From a virus, in the IMG/VR virus record IMGVR_UViG_3300012030_000005, positions 1 to 57,246 of that record: DNA of 57,246 bases. One strand, written 5' to 3'. The notes below the pieces were generated by a model. The model worked only from the letters and a program-made list of their open reading frames with translations. It did not search any database and was not told the origin of the DNA. Shown here one piece after another: positions 15,497 through 24,045 of the stretch. Made by a program: the position numbers and the translations under genes. Numbering within the stretch: the first letter of the stretch is position 1; each line of letters starts with the position of its first letter.

Positions 15497-18400
15497 CAGG
15501 CGGTCTCCGAGAAGAAGGTGAGCCCTGCCCGCTCCATGCGAGGACGGGCTTTCTTGAGGACGTAGTCCGGGATGTCGTCCGGATCGGATTCGAGCAGGCC
15601 GAAGTCGACGAGCTCACCATACGAAGGTCCAACTTCGAGGTCGTAGGCGAACGGAACGGGCAGCCAGGGGAACTTTCGCTTCACTTCGTCCACGACATAG
15701 TGGTCGAAGAAGGCACGCATCAGTGGCACCTTGTCGACATCGATTTCCCCGGCGATGGAGTCATGCACCGTGAGGAGCACTTCTCCGCTAATCTCTTTGA
15801 TGGCTTGCTCGACCGCACAGAGCTGCGAGAGGACGATGTCAGAAGCCGACGATTGGATTTTGAAGTTGACCGCCTGGCGCTCGCTCTTCCGAGCTTCCTT
15901 CCAGGAGGCGTTTCGAAGGTCGAAGCGACGACGTCGCCCGAAGTACGTTCGGACCTGGTCGAACAGTTGGACCTCCGCGATGGTCTTGGAGATGTACTCC
16001 TGAATCTTCGGGAAGCGCTCGAAGACCATGTCCATGACAGACTGCGCGAAGGCAATCTGCGTTTCACGCTCGGCTTCGTCGGTAGCCAGACCGCCGTAGA
16101 TCTGCTCGGCAATCTTGTAGGGACCGGCGCCGTAAATCAGGCCGAACACCACGCGTTTGGTAGCGGTTCGCTTCAGCTTGAGGTCGGGGTCGGTGTCCTT
16201 TCCAGCCACGAACTCTTCGTAGGTATGGTCGAACACGTGCGAGGCCACGAAGGAGTGAATATCCTGACCAGCTTTGAGCGCCGAAATCAGACGCTCGTCG
16301 CCTGCGTAGGCGCAGAGCACGCGAATCTCGGCTGCCGAGATATCGAGCTGGAAGTACACTTTTCCGGGCTCGCTCGGGATGAACAATGCCTTGATGTTCC
16401 ACCCCGGGCTCGAGACCTTCGTGAACTTGGGGTGCGGCGGGAATCGACACATCCACAGTGGAACGTTCTGCAGGTTGGGCGACGAAGAAGACAGCCGACC
16501 AGTCGCGGTTCCGTTCAGATTGAACGAGGTGTGGATACGTCCGTCGTACTGAGTCAACCGACGGAACTTCGCGAGGAATGACGAGATCGTCTTCGCTGCC
16601 TTCTTGTAAAGGCGTATGTAGTAGATGACTTCCTGCGTGAACTCGTCGGCGCACTCTTCCTGCTGTGTAGCCAACCAGGCGTCCGTGACGCTGATGGCTC
16701 CCGTGGCAGTGTAGGTGAACGCATCGGGGTCGATGCTCAAGACGTTGACCACCAGGTCTGCCATCTCGGCGCTGGAGTTCGGATTGAACTCGGGCTGGCA
16801 CACCATCTCTCGGATGATGCGAAGTGTGTCGTCTCGAAGTTGGCCGATCTCTTCTTCGTATTGGTCGAGCAGATCGTAGTCGAGCTTGGTGCCTCGATAC
16901 GACATGGTGGACAGTGAATCCGTTCCAGGCACGTACAGGTCGGCCATCACGTTCTCCAGGTCTCGTTGGAGCGTGACATTCGGCGTGGTCATGCCCAGGT
17001 CTCGCTGGCGTCGGGCGGCAATCATGCGTTGCCCGGCGCATACCTGTCTCGTTACGTCAGCGTCGACTGCGGCGTACCACAGGAGCATGTCGACCGGGAT
17101 GTCGTCGTAGCCATTGTCGCCGACGTCGAAGGAGCGGTCGTTGACGGTGTCAGGCGGGTCGAGGTCGTACTTCTTGCAGCGCCGTCGGATGCGACCTCGT
17201 GCGCGAGTCTTCGACTTCTTCTCGCCGTCGCGGTGCGCGTTGAGGTAAATCACTTCGTTCTCGAAGAGTTCAATACGGACGTCCTCTCCAAGACTTTCCC
17301 AGTCGATGCTGTCGTCTTCGGCAACTGGCTTGTATTCGAGGTCAGCGAAGAAGGGCATGATCTCCCATGATTCTTCGTGGTCGGGTTCGCGGTCTTCGTC
17401 TTCTCCGAGACCCTTAGCTTCGGCCAGCGCCTTCTTGACGAAGTTCGCTCGAAGTTCTTTCTCGTAGCCCATGTAACGGGGAGCGTAGAGCCCGATGACC
17501 TCTTTGAGGCCGTAGACACCGCTCTTGTCCTCGTCGAGGAAGTGCTCGGCAAGAATGGTATCCCACCACAGGTTGGGGACCTTGAGTCCTTTGCGGTTTC
17601 GCAGGAACTGGAGATCGAACTTTCCGTTGTGGAAGATTTTCTTGACGTCGCTTTCCAGGATGGGAATCACAGCTTCCCACGCTTCTTCGGCGTCGTAGTA
17701 GGAGCGAGGGTGGTCAAGGAGGATGGCGGTAGCCTGCCCCTTGTCCCAGGCCAGCGAGACGACCGAGGTGTGACCGTCAGTGCGATACGGGTTCTTGGTG
17801 TTCGTCTCGATGTCGACGCTCATCGCAGTGATGTCGCCAGATTCGATACGCTCGAGCAGGTCAGTGCAAACGTCGCGCACCTCTTCGATGTTCTGCGGAA
17901 TGATGTAGTCGGTCGTCAGTGAGTGGACGTCGACCTTATCCTCGCGCCCCTCTTTGAGGGACAGCGTGTAGGCTTTGGAGATGTCGTGACTCATCACTCG
18001 AGCGTAGCCCGGCTTGACGTAGAGCTGCGCTCTGCTGAACGTCGGACAGACCAACCACTCGTACCCACCGAATTCGGTGGCGACAGTTTTTCCGCGAACC
18101 TCTTTGAGGGTTCGTACGTCAGGAAGAAGTGCCTGCGTGCAGGCTTTTCCCAGCGGAACCAGGACGTGGTTTCGACCTGCATGCGGGCCGTGTTCGAATT
18201 GTCGACGCGCGTCGAGCAGCTTCTGGTTCATGTACTGCGAGCAAGCAGCGATCACCTCTTTGCCGGGGGCTTTTCGGGATTCTGCTCCTGTCAAATACAC
18301 GATGTTGTAGGCGATGGCTGTGCCGTGCTTCTCGGTCAGGTTCTGCATGAGCTGCGCGATGATTGCTTCGTCTCGGCTCCCCAGCGGCTGCACACGGTCG

Positions 18401-18603
18401 ATGGATTCTTGCCCCGGCGATGCCAGGATGATGGTCATGCTCGCCTGACTCAACCAGCGGCCCATCAGCAGGCACGAAGCGTCTTTGTTGGGGCAGGTAC
18501 TACAGAAGGTCCCCTTTTGGTTACTCGTCCACCGTGCGGGGGCTGCTTGGATCGCGCTCGAGTAGTTCTTCGAAGGGGTCGGTGTCGTTGTCTCGGTCGT
18601 CAT
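15496..18603 (-). CDS. UDG-like / family A DNA polymerase fusion
   Basis: 1035 aa. Residues of about 30-220 look like a uracil-DNA-glycosylase superfamily domain (Cys-rich FCSTCPNKDASC; LASPGQESIDRV; LVPLGKAC; CPTFSRAQ). A 3'-5' exonuclease follows with SVDIET, HNGKFDLQF and YAAVDADVTRQV. The polymerase has motif A LDISAAEIR (about 752), motif B RTATKRVVFGLIYG (about 812-825, Phe at the nucleotide-discrimination site) and motif C VHDS (about 944), where Ser replaces the usual Glu of HDE. Phage SPO1-type polymerases have a similar N-terminal addition. It is the replicative polymerase; the start overlaps the upstream gene by 83 nt. Whether the UDG part is active is unknown. Confidence 0.9.
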   Translation of the reverse strand: MTTETTTPTPSKNYSSAIQAAPARWTSNQKGTFCSTCPNKDASCLLMGRWLSQASMTIILASPGQESIDRVQPLGSRDEAIIAQLMQNLTEKHGTAIAYNIVYLTGAESRKAPGKEVIAACSQYMNQKLLDARRQFEHGPHAGRNHVLVPLGKACTQALLPDVRTLKEVRGKTVATEFGGYEWLVCPTFSRAQLYVKPGYARVMSHDISKAYTLSLKEGREDKVDVHSLTTDYIIPQNIEEVRDVCTDLLERIESGDITAMSVDIETNTKNPYRTDGHTSVVSLAWDKGQATAILLDHPRSYYDAEEAWEAVIPILESDVKKIFHNGKFDLQFLRNRKGLKVPNLWWDTILAEHFLDEDKSGVYGLKEVIGLYAPRYMGYEKELRANFVKKALAEAKGLGEDEDREPDHEESWEIMPFFADLEYKPVAEDDSIDWESLGEDVRIELFENEVIYLNAHRDGEKKSKTRARGRIRRRCKKYDLDPPDTVNDRSFDVGDNGYDDIPVDMLLWYAAVDADVTRQVCAGQRMIAARRQRDLGMTTPNVTLQRDLENVMADLYVPGTDSLSTMSYRGTKLDYDLLDQYEEEIGQLRDDTLRIIREMVCQPEFNPNSSAEMADLVVNVLSIDPDAFTYTATGAISVTDAWLATQQEECADEFTQEVIYYIRLYKKAAKTISSFLAKFRRLTQYDGRIHTSFNLNGTATGRLSSSSPNLQNVPLWMCRFPPHPKFTKVSSPGWNIKALFIPSEPGKVYFQLDISAAEIRVLCAYAGDERLISALKAGQDIHSFVASHVFDHTYEEFVAGKDTDPDLKLKRTATKRVVFGLIYGAGPYKIAEQIYGGLATDEAERETQIAFAQSVMDMVFERFPKIQEYISKTIAEVQLFDQVRTYFGRRRRFDLRNASWKEARKSERQAVNFKIQSSASDIVLSQLCAVEQAIKEISGEVLLTVHDSIAGEIDVDKVPLMRAFFDHYVVDEVKRKFPWLPVPFAYDLEVGPSYGELVDFGLLESDPDDIPDYVLKKARPRMERAGLTFFSETA

Positions 18604-18877
18604 TTTTAGGTTCCCAGGTTCGAGGTCGGTCAGTGGCGCCGCCGGGCGAGTAGGCTTCGTCGACTTCTTCTCGGAAGGTGAAGTCTACGTCAGCCAGCTC
18701 TTCATGCTCTTCGGCGCGGGCGAGCACCTCGTTTTTGGTGCTGCCACCAGTGACCCATATCTCGGCGGCGGTGGAAGATAGGGCTCGAAGACCAAGGACT
18801 CCGTTGAGGTCGTTGGTCAGGTTGAGGAGCTGATTGTTCAGCTTATCGGTGTCCATGCTCTCTTTGAGGGTGGTCAT
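18521..18877 (-). CDS. Hypothetical acidic protein between primase and polymerase
   Basis: 118 aa, starting at an ATGA overlap with the primase stop (18874). The first 60 residues are helical (LNNQLLNLTNDLNGVLGL); the rest is charged and probably disordered (NDDRDNDTDPFEELLE). The end overlaps the start of the polymerase gene by 83 nt in another frame. It has no recognised domain. Its place between the two replication enzymes suggests a small replisome accessory protein. Confidence 0.6.
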   Translation of the reverse strand: MTTLKESMDTDKLNNQLLNLTNDLNGVLGLRALSSTAAEIWVTGGSTKNEVLARAEEHEELADVDFTFREEVDEAYSPGGATDRPRTWEPKNDDRDNDTDPFEELLERDPSSPRTVDE

Positions 18878-21800
18878 AGTACGGTGTCCGGGTCAGGGGG
18901 CAGGAGCGGCGCTTTGTCGAAGTCCAATGCCTGGAATGACACCGCGAGAAGATCCTCAGCGCGGACACTCGGCATAAACTGACGCAGGTGCTGCATCGTC
19001 TTTTTGCTCCTGTTGAAGAACGGCGGATCGTATTTCACCTCGGGGTTTCTTTTGAGGTGATTGAAGATCTGGTTGGCGTTCGTGGAGTGGCGGTAGTTGG
19101 CGTTGTACTTGAGAATCTCGGCAATCTTCTTGGGGTACAGCACGACGAAAGTCGCCCCCGGCAGGTAGTACGCTCCGCAGTCTGCGTAGCTTAGATGGTT
19201 TCGCAGATCGGGGTTGGCGAGAATGTTGATGAGGCTTCGACGCTGGAACTCGTTCGGAATCGTGATGGCGTTGGTTTCGAAGACGGCCAGGAACATTGTC
19301 CGCTCGGCGGACGTGTTCGATGCACGCAGCAAATCGCTACGCCAGTCCAGAAAGGTTTGCCCCCAGCTCAGGTAGTCGACCTCCACGTCTTTCATGATGG
19401 TCAAGATGGGCGCCACAGACTTTGCGCCTCGAGTCGAGCGGGTCGTCAGGACGTCCTTGTCCCACACGTTCTGCAGAATATCTTGCTCCGAAAGGTAGTC
19501 TCGGTGCGCGTGTTGTAGTGAGTTCAACAGGATCGATTCGCGAAGGTCGGAGACGCCGTCCCAGCCCAGCTTCTGACGGATGTAGGCTTCGGGCGGAAGC
19601 TTGCCTGGCTGCTGCGTCAGCTCGAAGGTGAACCACCGGTTTCGGTCGGCCTCTTCTTGCAGAGGCTGAATGGCGGCCCCGGAGATCGGGAAACGGAGGT
19701 GCGTATCGGATGGGGTCCCGTAGCGACCGCCGCGAGAGCGTTGCATCCCTTTTCGGCCGCTGGCGTTTCGCACAGAGGCTAGGATGGCGCGGACTGCTCG
19801 GGCCTTGGAATCATTGCGGCTGGCGTCGTCTGCCGCCTCGAACTCTTCGAGACCCATCAGAATGGGCGAGCCCTCAGCGTGCTGCATGACGGCAGCGGCG
19901 GTGTAGTCATCGTAGCCTCGGCTGTGTTCGATGAGGCCAATCTCTCCCGGGTCCTCTCCGCGAAGAACACCTTTGAGCATCGTTGATTTACCTGACTGCG
20001 AAGGCGCGTTCAGCAGCACGTACGGCAGGTTCTCGAAGATGTCGCAATGCGTCAGCATCATGATGTAGGCCGCCCAGAAATGACGGACCAGGTCGTGCCG
20101 CTCAAAAGCCCACCCGTCTACTACGTCCAGGAGAAGTTCGTAGACTTCCTTGCGCGTGTGCTTGGGCTTTTTATTGGCGGAGTCAGCGCTTGTGAGCATT
20201 GCGCTCCAAGGTTCGTCGTCTCCCCACAACAGATTGAGGCCATGAACAGGCTCAGACAGCTCCTCGTAGTACATCAGGCCGTTTGAGCCGGGCGTACCCA
20301 TGAGACGAAGGTGGCCGTTTACGACGTAAACGCAGCGGGCAGGAGCGCTGGAGGGGAGACCCTCGGCTCGTACCGGGTCTTCGGTCACATCGCTCCAGTG
20401 AACGCCCTGTCGCCGCACTCGGTACTTGGACAAGGGCTTGGAGCCTGCCACGAAGTTCTGCACGGCGAGGTCGACGTGACCGGACAGGTCTTTGGCCTGG
20501 TGATTGATGGGACGCTCAGTCGGGACCTTTCCCTGGGTGTAGCGAACGCGGTCAGGGATGCCGATGTTCTCTTCGACGAAGTCGTAGGTCGTGCATCCGA
20601 AGACCTGCATTTGCAGAGCAAGCTCGATGTCGCGCGGCTTCTTGAGGTTGACCTCGAATATCTCGTTCGAGTTTCGACAGAACATCAGCGCCGTTTCTGA
20701 GTTCTTCATCGCAACAGGCGAGGCGTGCTCACCCAGCTTACGCTCGAGCGCGACCAGGAAACCTCGCTCGGTGTCGATAGAGATCATGTGCTTTGAGAGC
20801 ACGCCGCCGTCGAGACCTGTCGTGGCCGACACTTCGGAAACGTACAACCCGCGCTCGACGTCGTTCTTGATGAACGCGCAGCCCTTGTCGAGCACGTCAA
20901 TCTTCTCGACAGAGCTCGGAGAGCTCAGCGTCGCGATCTCTTTGAGGGCGGTATCCATCGCCCACATATGGAGCTCTTTGACGTCACTGCGTGTGGTGAG
21001 GCCGTGGATGAGGTCCGGGTAATCCCCACCTTGAACGACGTCGTCAGGATCGCCATACGTCTGCAGGGTCGACCAGTCGTAGACCCCGAAGTCGTGGATA
21101 CGTTCCTGCTCGGACACTTCCAGGATGCGTCGAACGAATTGGTCGCCGCCCGCATCGTTGTCTCCCACGAGCGTGACTCGGCTGATACGGGAATCAGCCA
21201 GGATGTCCAAGCTGGTCGGAGCCGAGCCTGAGCCGCCGAGCACAATGTGCTGCTGGTTGGGGTTCAGGTTTAACTGCGCCTGCAACATCGCCAGTTGGTC
21301 GAACTCCCCTTCGACGACATACGCCGTTTTGGCTTCCTTGAGGTCTTTACCTACGAGAGTGGTGAACTGGTTGAGTCCGAAGAAGCCGCGCGTCTCTTCC
21401 TTGTGGATACCCAGCCAGACTTCATTGTCCTTGTTCTTGGGGTCACGCAGTTTGAGGCGACCGATCGTCGTGGGTGAGGTGTAGTAGGGAAACATCAACC
21501 AACCACCGTAGCGCCCGACGGCCTTGGGCTTCTGCTCGAAGACACGAGGGCCGAAATACTCACCAATGGTGATCTGTGCGTCTTGGTCTGCGTGCTGAGC
21601 GAAGTGCTCGAGCGTCGGGAAGATGCCAATACCCAATGTCAGGAACGTGGTTGCTGGGAAGCCTCGCTGGGCCAGATAGGTGATCGCGCTTTGGGCGTAG
21701 GTGTACTCTTTACTTTTGGTGGATGAGGCGTTGACGAGAAGGTGTTCGCCGGCACGCAGCACCGAGTTCTTGAAGTGACTAAACAGGTCTTCCTGGACGA

Positions 21801-22161
21801 GCGCGTCGTCCAACTCGGCGTCGACTTTGAGACCGAAGCGCTGTCCGAATATCTCGGCGTACAGTCGCGAAACGGCGTGGATGCCGGTGATGTGCTCAAC
21901 GATGCGAAAGCCGTCAGACTCATACTGACCGCAACTGAAACACTTGGCGAAAACACGGCCCTCAGTGAACACAATGTCCATCGAAGGGTTGGCGTCCGAG
22001 TGCCCTGGAAACATGCAGCGCGAACGGATTCGGTTGCCGTGCCGTTCGCATTGATGCGAGGGGCGAGCTTCTTGGCAGAGAGCTAGGACGTCTTCGATGC
22101 CGACGTCAGCAAGCATTTTCGACTTCTCCTGCCGGGACAGGACTTTATATGATTTTGACAC
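18874..22161 (-). CDS. Bifunctional primase-helicase
   Basis: 1095 aa. The N-terminus has a CHC2-type zinc-finger pattern (CERHGNRIRSRCMFPGHSD ... AKCFSCGQ, about 38-78). A TOPRIM core follows (AYVVEGEFDQLAM, HIVLGGSGSAP, VTLVGDNDAGGDQ; about 282-345). The C-terminal half carries an ATPase with Walker A APSQSGKST (about 722) and an acidic ILMGLEEFEAADD as Walker B. It should make RNA primers and unwind DNA ahead of the polymerase. The spacing to the nuclease gene upstream is 25 nt. The ATPase looks more like a D5/SF3- or AAA+-type domain than a RecA-type DnaB helicase, but this is uncertain. Confidence 0.85.
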   Translation of the reverse strand: MSKSYKVLSRQEKSKMLADVGIEDVLALCQEARPSHQCERHGNRIRSRCMFPGHSDANPSMDIVFTEGRVFAKCFSCGQYESDGFRIVEHITGIHAVSRLYAEIFGQRFGLKVDAELDDALVQEDLFSHFKNSVLRAGEHLLVNASSTKSKEYTYAQSAITYLAQRGFPATTFLTLGIGIFPTLEHFAQHADQDAQITIGEYFGPRVFEQKPKAVGRYGGWLMFPYYTSPTTIGRLKLRDPKNKDNEVWLGIHKEETRGFFGLNQFTTLVGKDLKEAKTAYVVEGEFDQLAMLQAQLNLNPNQQHIVLGGSGSAPTSLDILADSRISRVTLVGDNDAGGDQFVRRILEVSEQERIHDFGVYDWSTLQTYGDPDDVVQGGDYPDLIHGLTTRSDVKELHMWAMDTALKEIATLSSPSSVEKIDVLDKGCAFIKNDVERGLYVSEVSATTGLDGGVLSKHMISIDTERGFLVALERKLGEHASPVAMKNSETALMFCRNSNEIFEVNLKKPRDIELALQMQVFGCTTYDFVEENIGIPDRVRYTQGKVPTERPINHQAKDLSGHVDLAVQNFVAGSKPLSKYRVRRQGVHWSDVTEDPVRAEGLPSSAPARCVYVVNGHLRLMGTPGSNGLMYYEELSEPVHGLNLLWGDDEPWSAMLTSADSANKKPKHTRKEVYELLLDVVDGWAFERHDLVRHFWAAYIMMLTHCDIFENLPYVLLNAPSQSGKSTMLKGVLRGEDPGEIGLIEHSRGYDDYTAAAVMQHAEGSPILMGLEEFEAADDASRNDSKARAVRAILASVRNASGRKGMQRSRGGRYGTPSDTHLRFPISGAAIQPLQEEADRNRWFTFELTQQPGKLPPEAYIRQKLGWDGVSDLRESILLNSLQHAHRDYLSEQDILQNVWDKDVLTTRSTRGAKSVAPILTIMKDVEVDYLSWGQTFLDWRSDLLRASNTSAERTMFLAVFETNAITIPNEFQRRSLINILANPDLRNHLSYADCGAYYLPGATFVVLYPKKIAEILKYNANYRHSTNANQIFNHLKRNPEVKYDPPFFNRSKKTMQHLRQFMPSVRAEDLLAVSFQALDFDKAPLLPPDPDTVL

Positions 22162-22186
22162 GGGTACCTCACCGTCTTGGCTTGGG

Positions 22187-22954
22187 TTATTTTATTGGGC
22201 ACGAATCCTGATATTCACAGAACTCGCAATACCACCCCTCCGTGGGTGTGGGGCGTTCTTGAGCGCGCGCTTCAGCGGACTGAAGGTGCTCCAAAAACTG
22301 AGGAAGTATGAGTTTTTCAATGACAGGGCGTTTGTACATAGGGCCCCAGGCGATGACTTCTTCATCCGCCGCCTCTTGCGCGCGGACCCAGTGAATGGCC
22401 GCCTGCGCGCCGACGATGTCGGGGTAGACTACCGACGCCATCGCGACGTAGGAGTCGAGCTGCGGCTTGTACTTCTCGATATCAGACGGCATGCCGGTCT
22501 TGTGGTCGATGATGACGGCGTACTTCTGGTCGCCGCGGGTGACCACGGTACTGATGTCGAGCACACCTCGGAAGTAGGCGTCTTTGTCCCAGTAGCCGGT
22601 CTCGCCGAGTTCTTCGGTGATGGCCATCTGAACTTCGGGGTAGACTTCTGGCTTCCCCATTTTGTCGCGCCAGTCTGCGAACCGCTCGATGAATCGTTTG
22701 ATGCCCTCTTCGTGCGTCTTCAGTTCCAGGATCTCTTTCCGAGTCAGTTTCTGGATGGAGGCATTGACGAAGGCGCGTTTGAATTCGGTGCCCTGGAGCA
22801 TGCGGTCCAGGATGTCGTGCACGGCAGTTCCGATCCGGCCCGCGGAGTTCTCGATACGCCGGCCTTTTGCGCGCTTGGTGTAGCGCATGTGGAATCGATA
22901 CGTGCACTCATGTGCCATGTTGGCTTTGGAGATACTCCACGGTGCGTTGCTCAT
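22187..22954 (-). CDS. PD-(D/E)XK nuclease with Fe-S cysteines (RecB/Cas4-like) A
   Basis: 255 aa. Motifs: first Cys in AHECTYRF (about 17), GTAVHDILDRML, YPEVQ, FRGVLDI, AVIIDHKTG (catalytic D-x-K) and QLDSYVAM. The C-terminal YCEFCEYQDSC supplies the last three Cys of a 4Fe-4S site. This is the RecB/AddB/Cas4 exonuclease family; phage members process DNA ends for recombination. The gene starts 24 nt after a strong terminator, so it either has its own promoter or depends on read-through. Confidence 0.82.
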   Translation of the reverse strand: MSNAPWSISKANMAHECTYRFHMRYTKRAKGRRIENSAGRIGTAVHDILDRMLQGTEFKRAFVNASIQKLTRKEILELKTHEEGIKRFIERFADWRDKMGKPEVYPEVQMAITEELGETGYWDKDAYFRGVLDISTVVTRGDQKYAVIIDHKTGMPSDIEKYKPQLDSYVAMASVVYPDIVGAQAAIHWVRAQEAADEEVIAWGPMYKRPVIEKLILPQFLEHLQSAEARAQERPTPTEGWYCEFCEYQDSCPIK

Positions 22955-22977
22955 GATACGTCCGATGGGAAAGAGGC

Positions 22978-23011
22978 AAAAAAAGGGAGAGGCCGCATAG
23001 CGACCCCTCCC
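22978..23011 (-). terminator. Intrinsic terminator between SSB-like gene and nuclease A
   Basis: On the minus strand a 12-pair stem (23011-23000 with 22996-22985, two G-U pairs) and a 3-nt loop are followed by seven T (22984-22978). It ends transcription of the upstream gene and may attenuate the downstream nuclease, whose ATG is only 24 nt further. Confidence 0.8.
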
Positions 23012-23032
23012 GATTGAGAGGGCGAATCGAGA

Positions 23033-23902
23033 CTACATCGACTCGCTGAACCCATCGTCTGCGTTGAGCTCGGCTTCGAGGTCATCGATGGCGCCGCCTT
23101 CTTCGAGGTCGGCATTGAGCGTCTTCTCGATGGCCTCACGCGCGGCCTTGAGCTCGGCGCTCTGAGCTTTTGCGGCCTGGTCTTTCTGCTCGTGGACGAA
23201 GCGTGCGAACGCTTGAACCTCGGGAGCAGGACGAGAGCCCGAGATCGGGGCCACGTCATACTTCTGCCAGGTGTTCGTGTCGGTTGATTGCTCGACGGAC
23301 GTCAGGCCGTACACCTTGCCCCACAGCGCGCGGCGTGTGTTGCGCAAGATGTTCTTGCCTGCTTTGGCGGAGGTGCCGCGGAAGTTGAGCACGTAGAAGT
23401 TGCTCATGTCTTCGGCCATCACGAGAAACGAGAACGTCTCATCGCATGCGGTCTTGTCGCTTCCAGGACGCACTTTCGCGCTACCCTTCCACGGCAGGTG
23501 TGGACACTCCACGCACGGCGTACCGTCATAAGCGGTCACACCATCGGGGCTCGAGCAGTCCGGCTGGCGCTTTCCGTAGACGAACTTCGAGTGCTGCTTC
23601 CAGTGATAGATCGGGATGAACCGAAACGGCTCGTCTTTCCCATCTTCTTTGCGTGACCACAGGATCTCGCCTGCAGCCCAGATGTCGCCGATCTCGGCGT
23701 TACCGGGACAGGCGTCGTCTGTAGTTGTAGGGGCCTTGATTTTTACGATGTCGGGACGCCATTCCCAGTCCGTGTTCTCCAGACCCATGGGAGGCGTCGT
23801 CATCAGGAAAACGAGGTCCTCGAGTTGCTGCTCCATCTCCGCAGTCAGTTCGTAATTCGCGAGTGCGGGGACGGTTTCGGTGAGAACGAGTTCAGTTGTC
23901 AT
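23033..23902 (-). CDS. Putative ssDNA-binding/recombination protein
   Basis: 289 aa from ATG 23902, chosen because GGAG lies 8 nt upstream; ten more residues would be possible from 23932 without a site. The middle has Cys residues (CSSPDGVTAYDGTPCVECPH) fit for a zinc knuckle and aromatic segments (FRFIPIYHWKQ). The C-terminus is Ala/Glu-rich and ends in an acidic tail (DDLEAELNADDGFSESM), as in many ssDNA-binding proteins. It is placed between ParB-like and nuclease genes. The SSB assignment is an inference; I do not see an unambiguous OB-fold. Confidence 0.5.
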   Translation of the reverse strand: MTTELVLTETVPALANYELTAEMEQQLEDLVFLMTTPPMGLENTDWEWRPDIVKIKAPTTTDDACPGNAEIGDIWAAGEILWSRKEDGKDEPFRFIPIYHWKQHSKFVYGKRQPDCSSPDGVTAYDGTPCVECPHLPWKGSAKVRPGSDKTACDETFSFLVMAEDMSNFYVLNFRGTSAKAGKNILRNTRRALWGKVYGLTSVEQSTDTNTWQKYDVAPISGSRPAPEVQAFARFVHEQKDQAAKAQSAELKAAREAIEKTLNADLEEGGAIDDLEAELNADDGFSESM

Positions 23903-24002
23903 TATCTTTCTCCAAGGGTGTTCGACAGACACACGTATACATTCGGAGTGAGGAATACGCTCCGGGTGGACTGTCTAGTTTGTTTTCCTCTGCTGCCAGG
24001 CA

Positions 24003-24032
24003 GGAGGTCTATCGTTGTAGCGATAGACCTCC
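24003..24032. other. Stable 12-bp hairpin upstream of the SSB-like gene
   Basis: GGAGGTCTATCG pairs perfectly with CGATAGACCTCC around a 6-nt loop. It lies 14 nt beyond the ParB-like stop and 100 nt before the SSB-like start. Neither side has a T run, so it is not a classic intrinsic terminator. It may protect a 3' end or act as an operator or leader structure. A smaller palindrome CTGCC/GGCAG adjoins it. Confidence 0.6.
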
Positions 24033-24045
24033 CCACTCGTCAACA

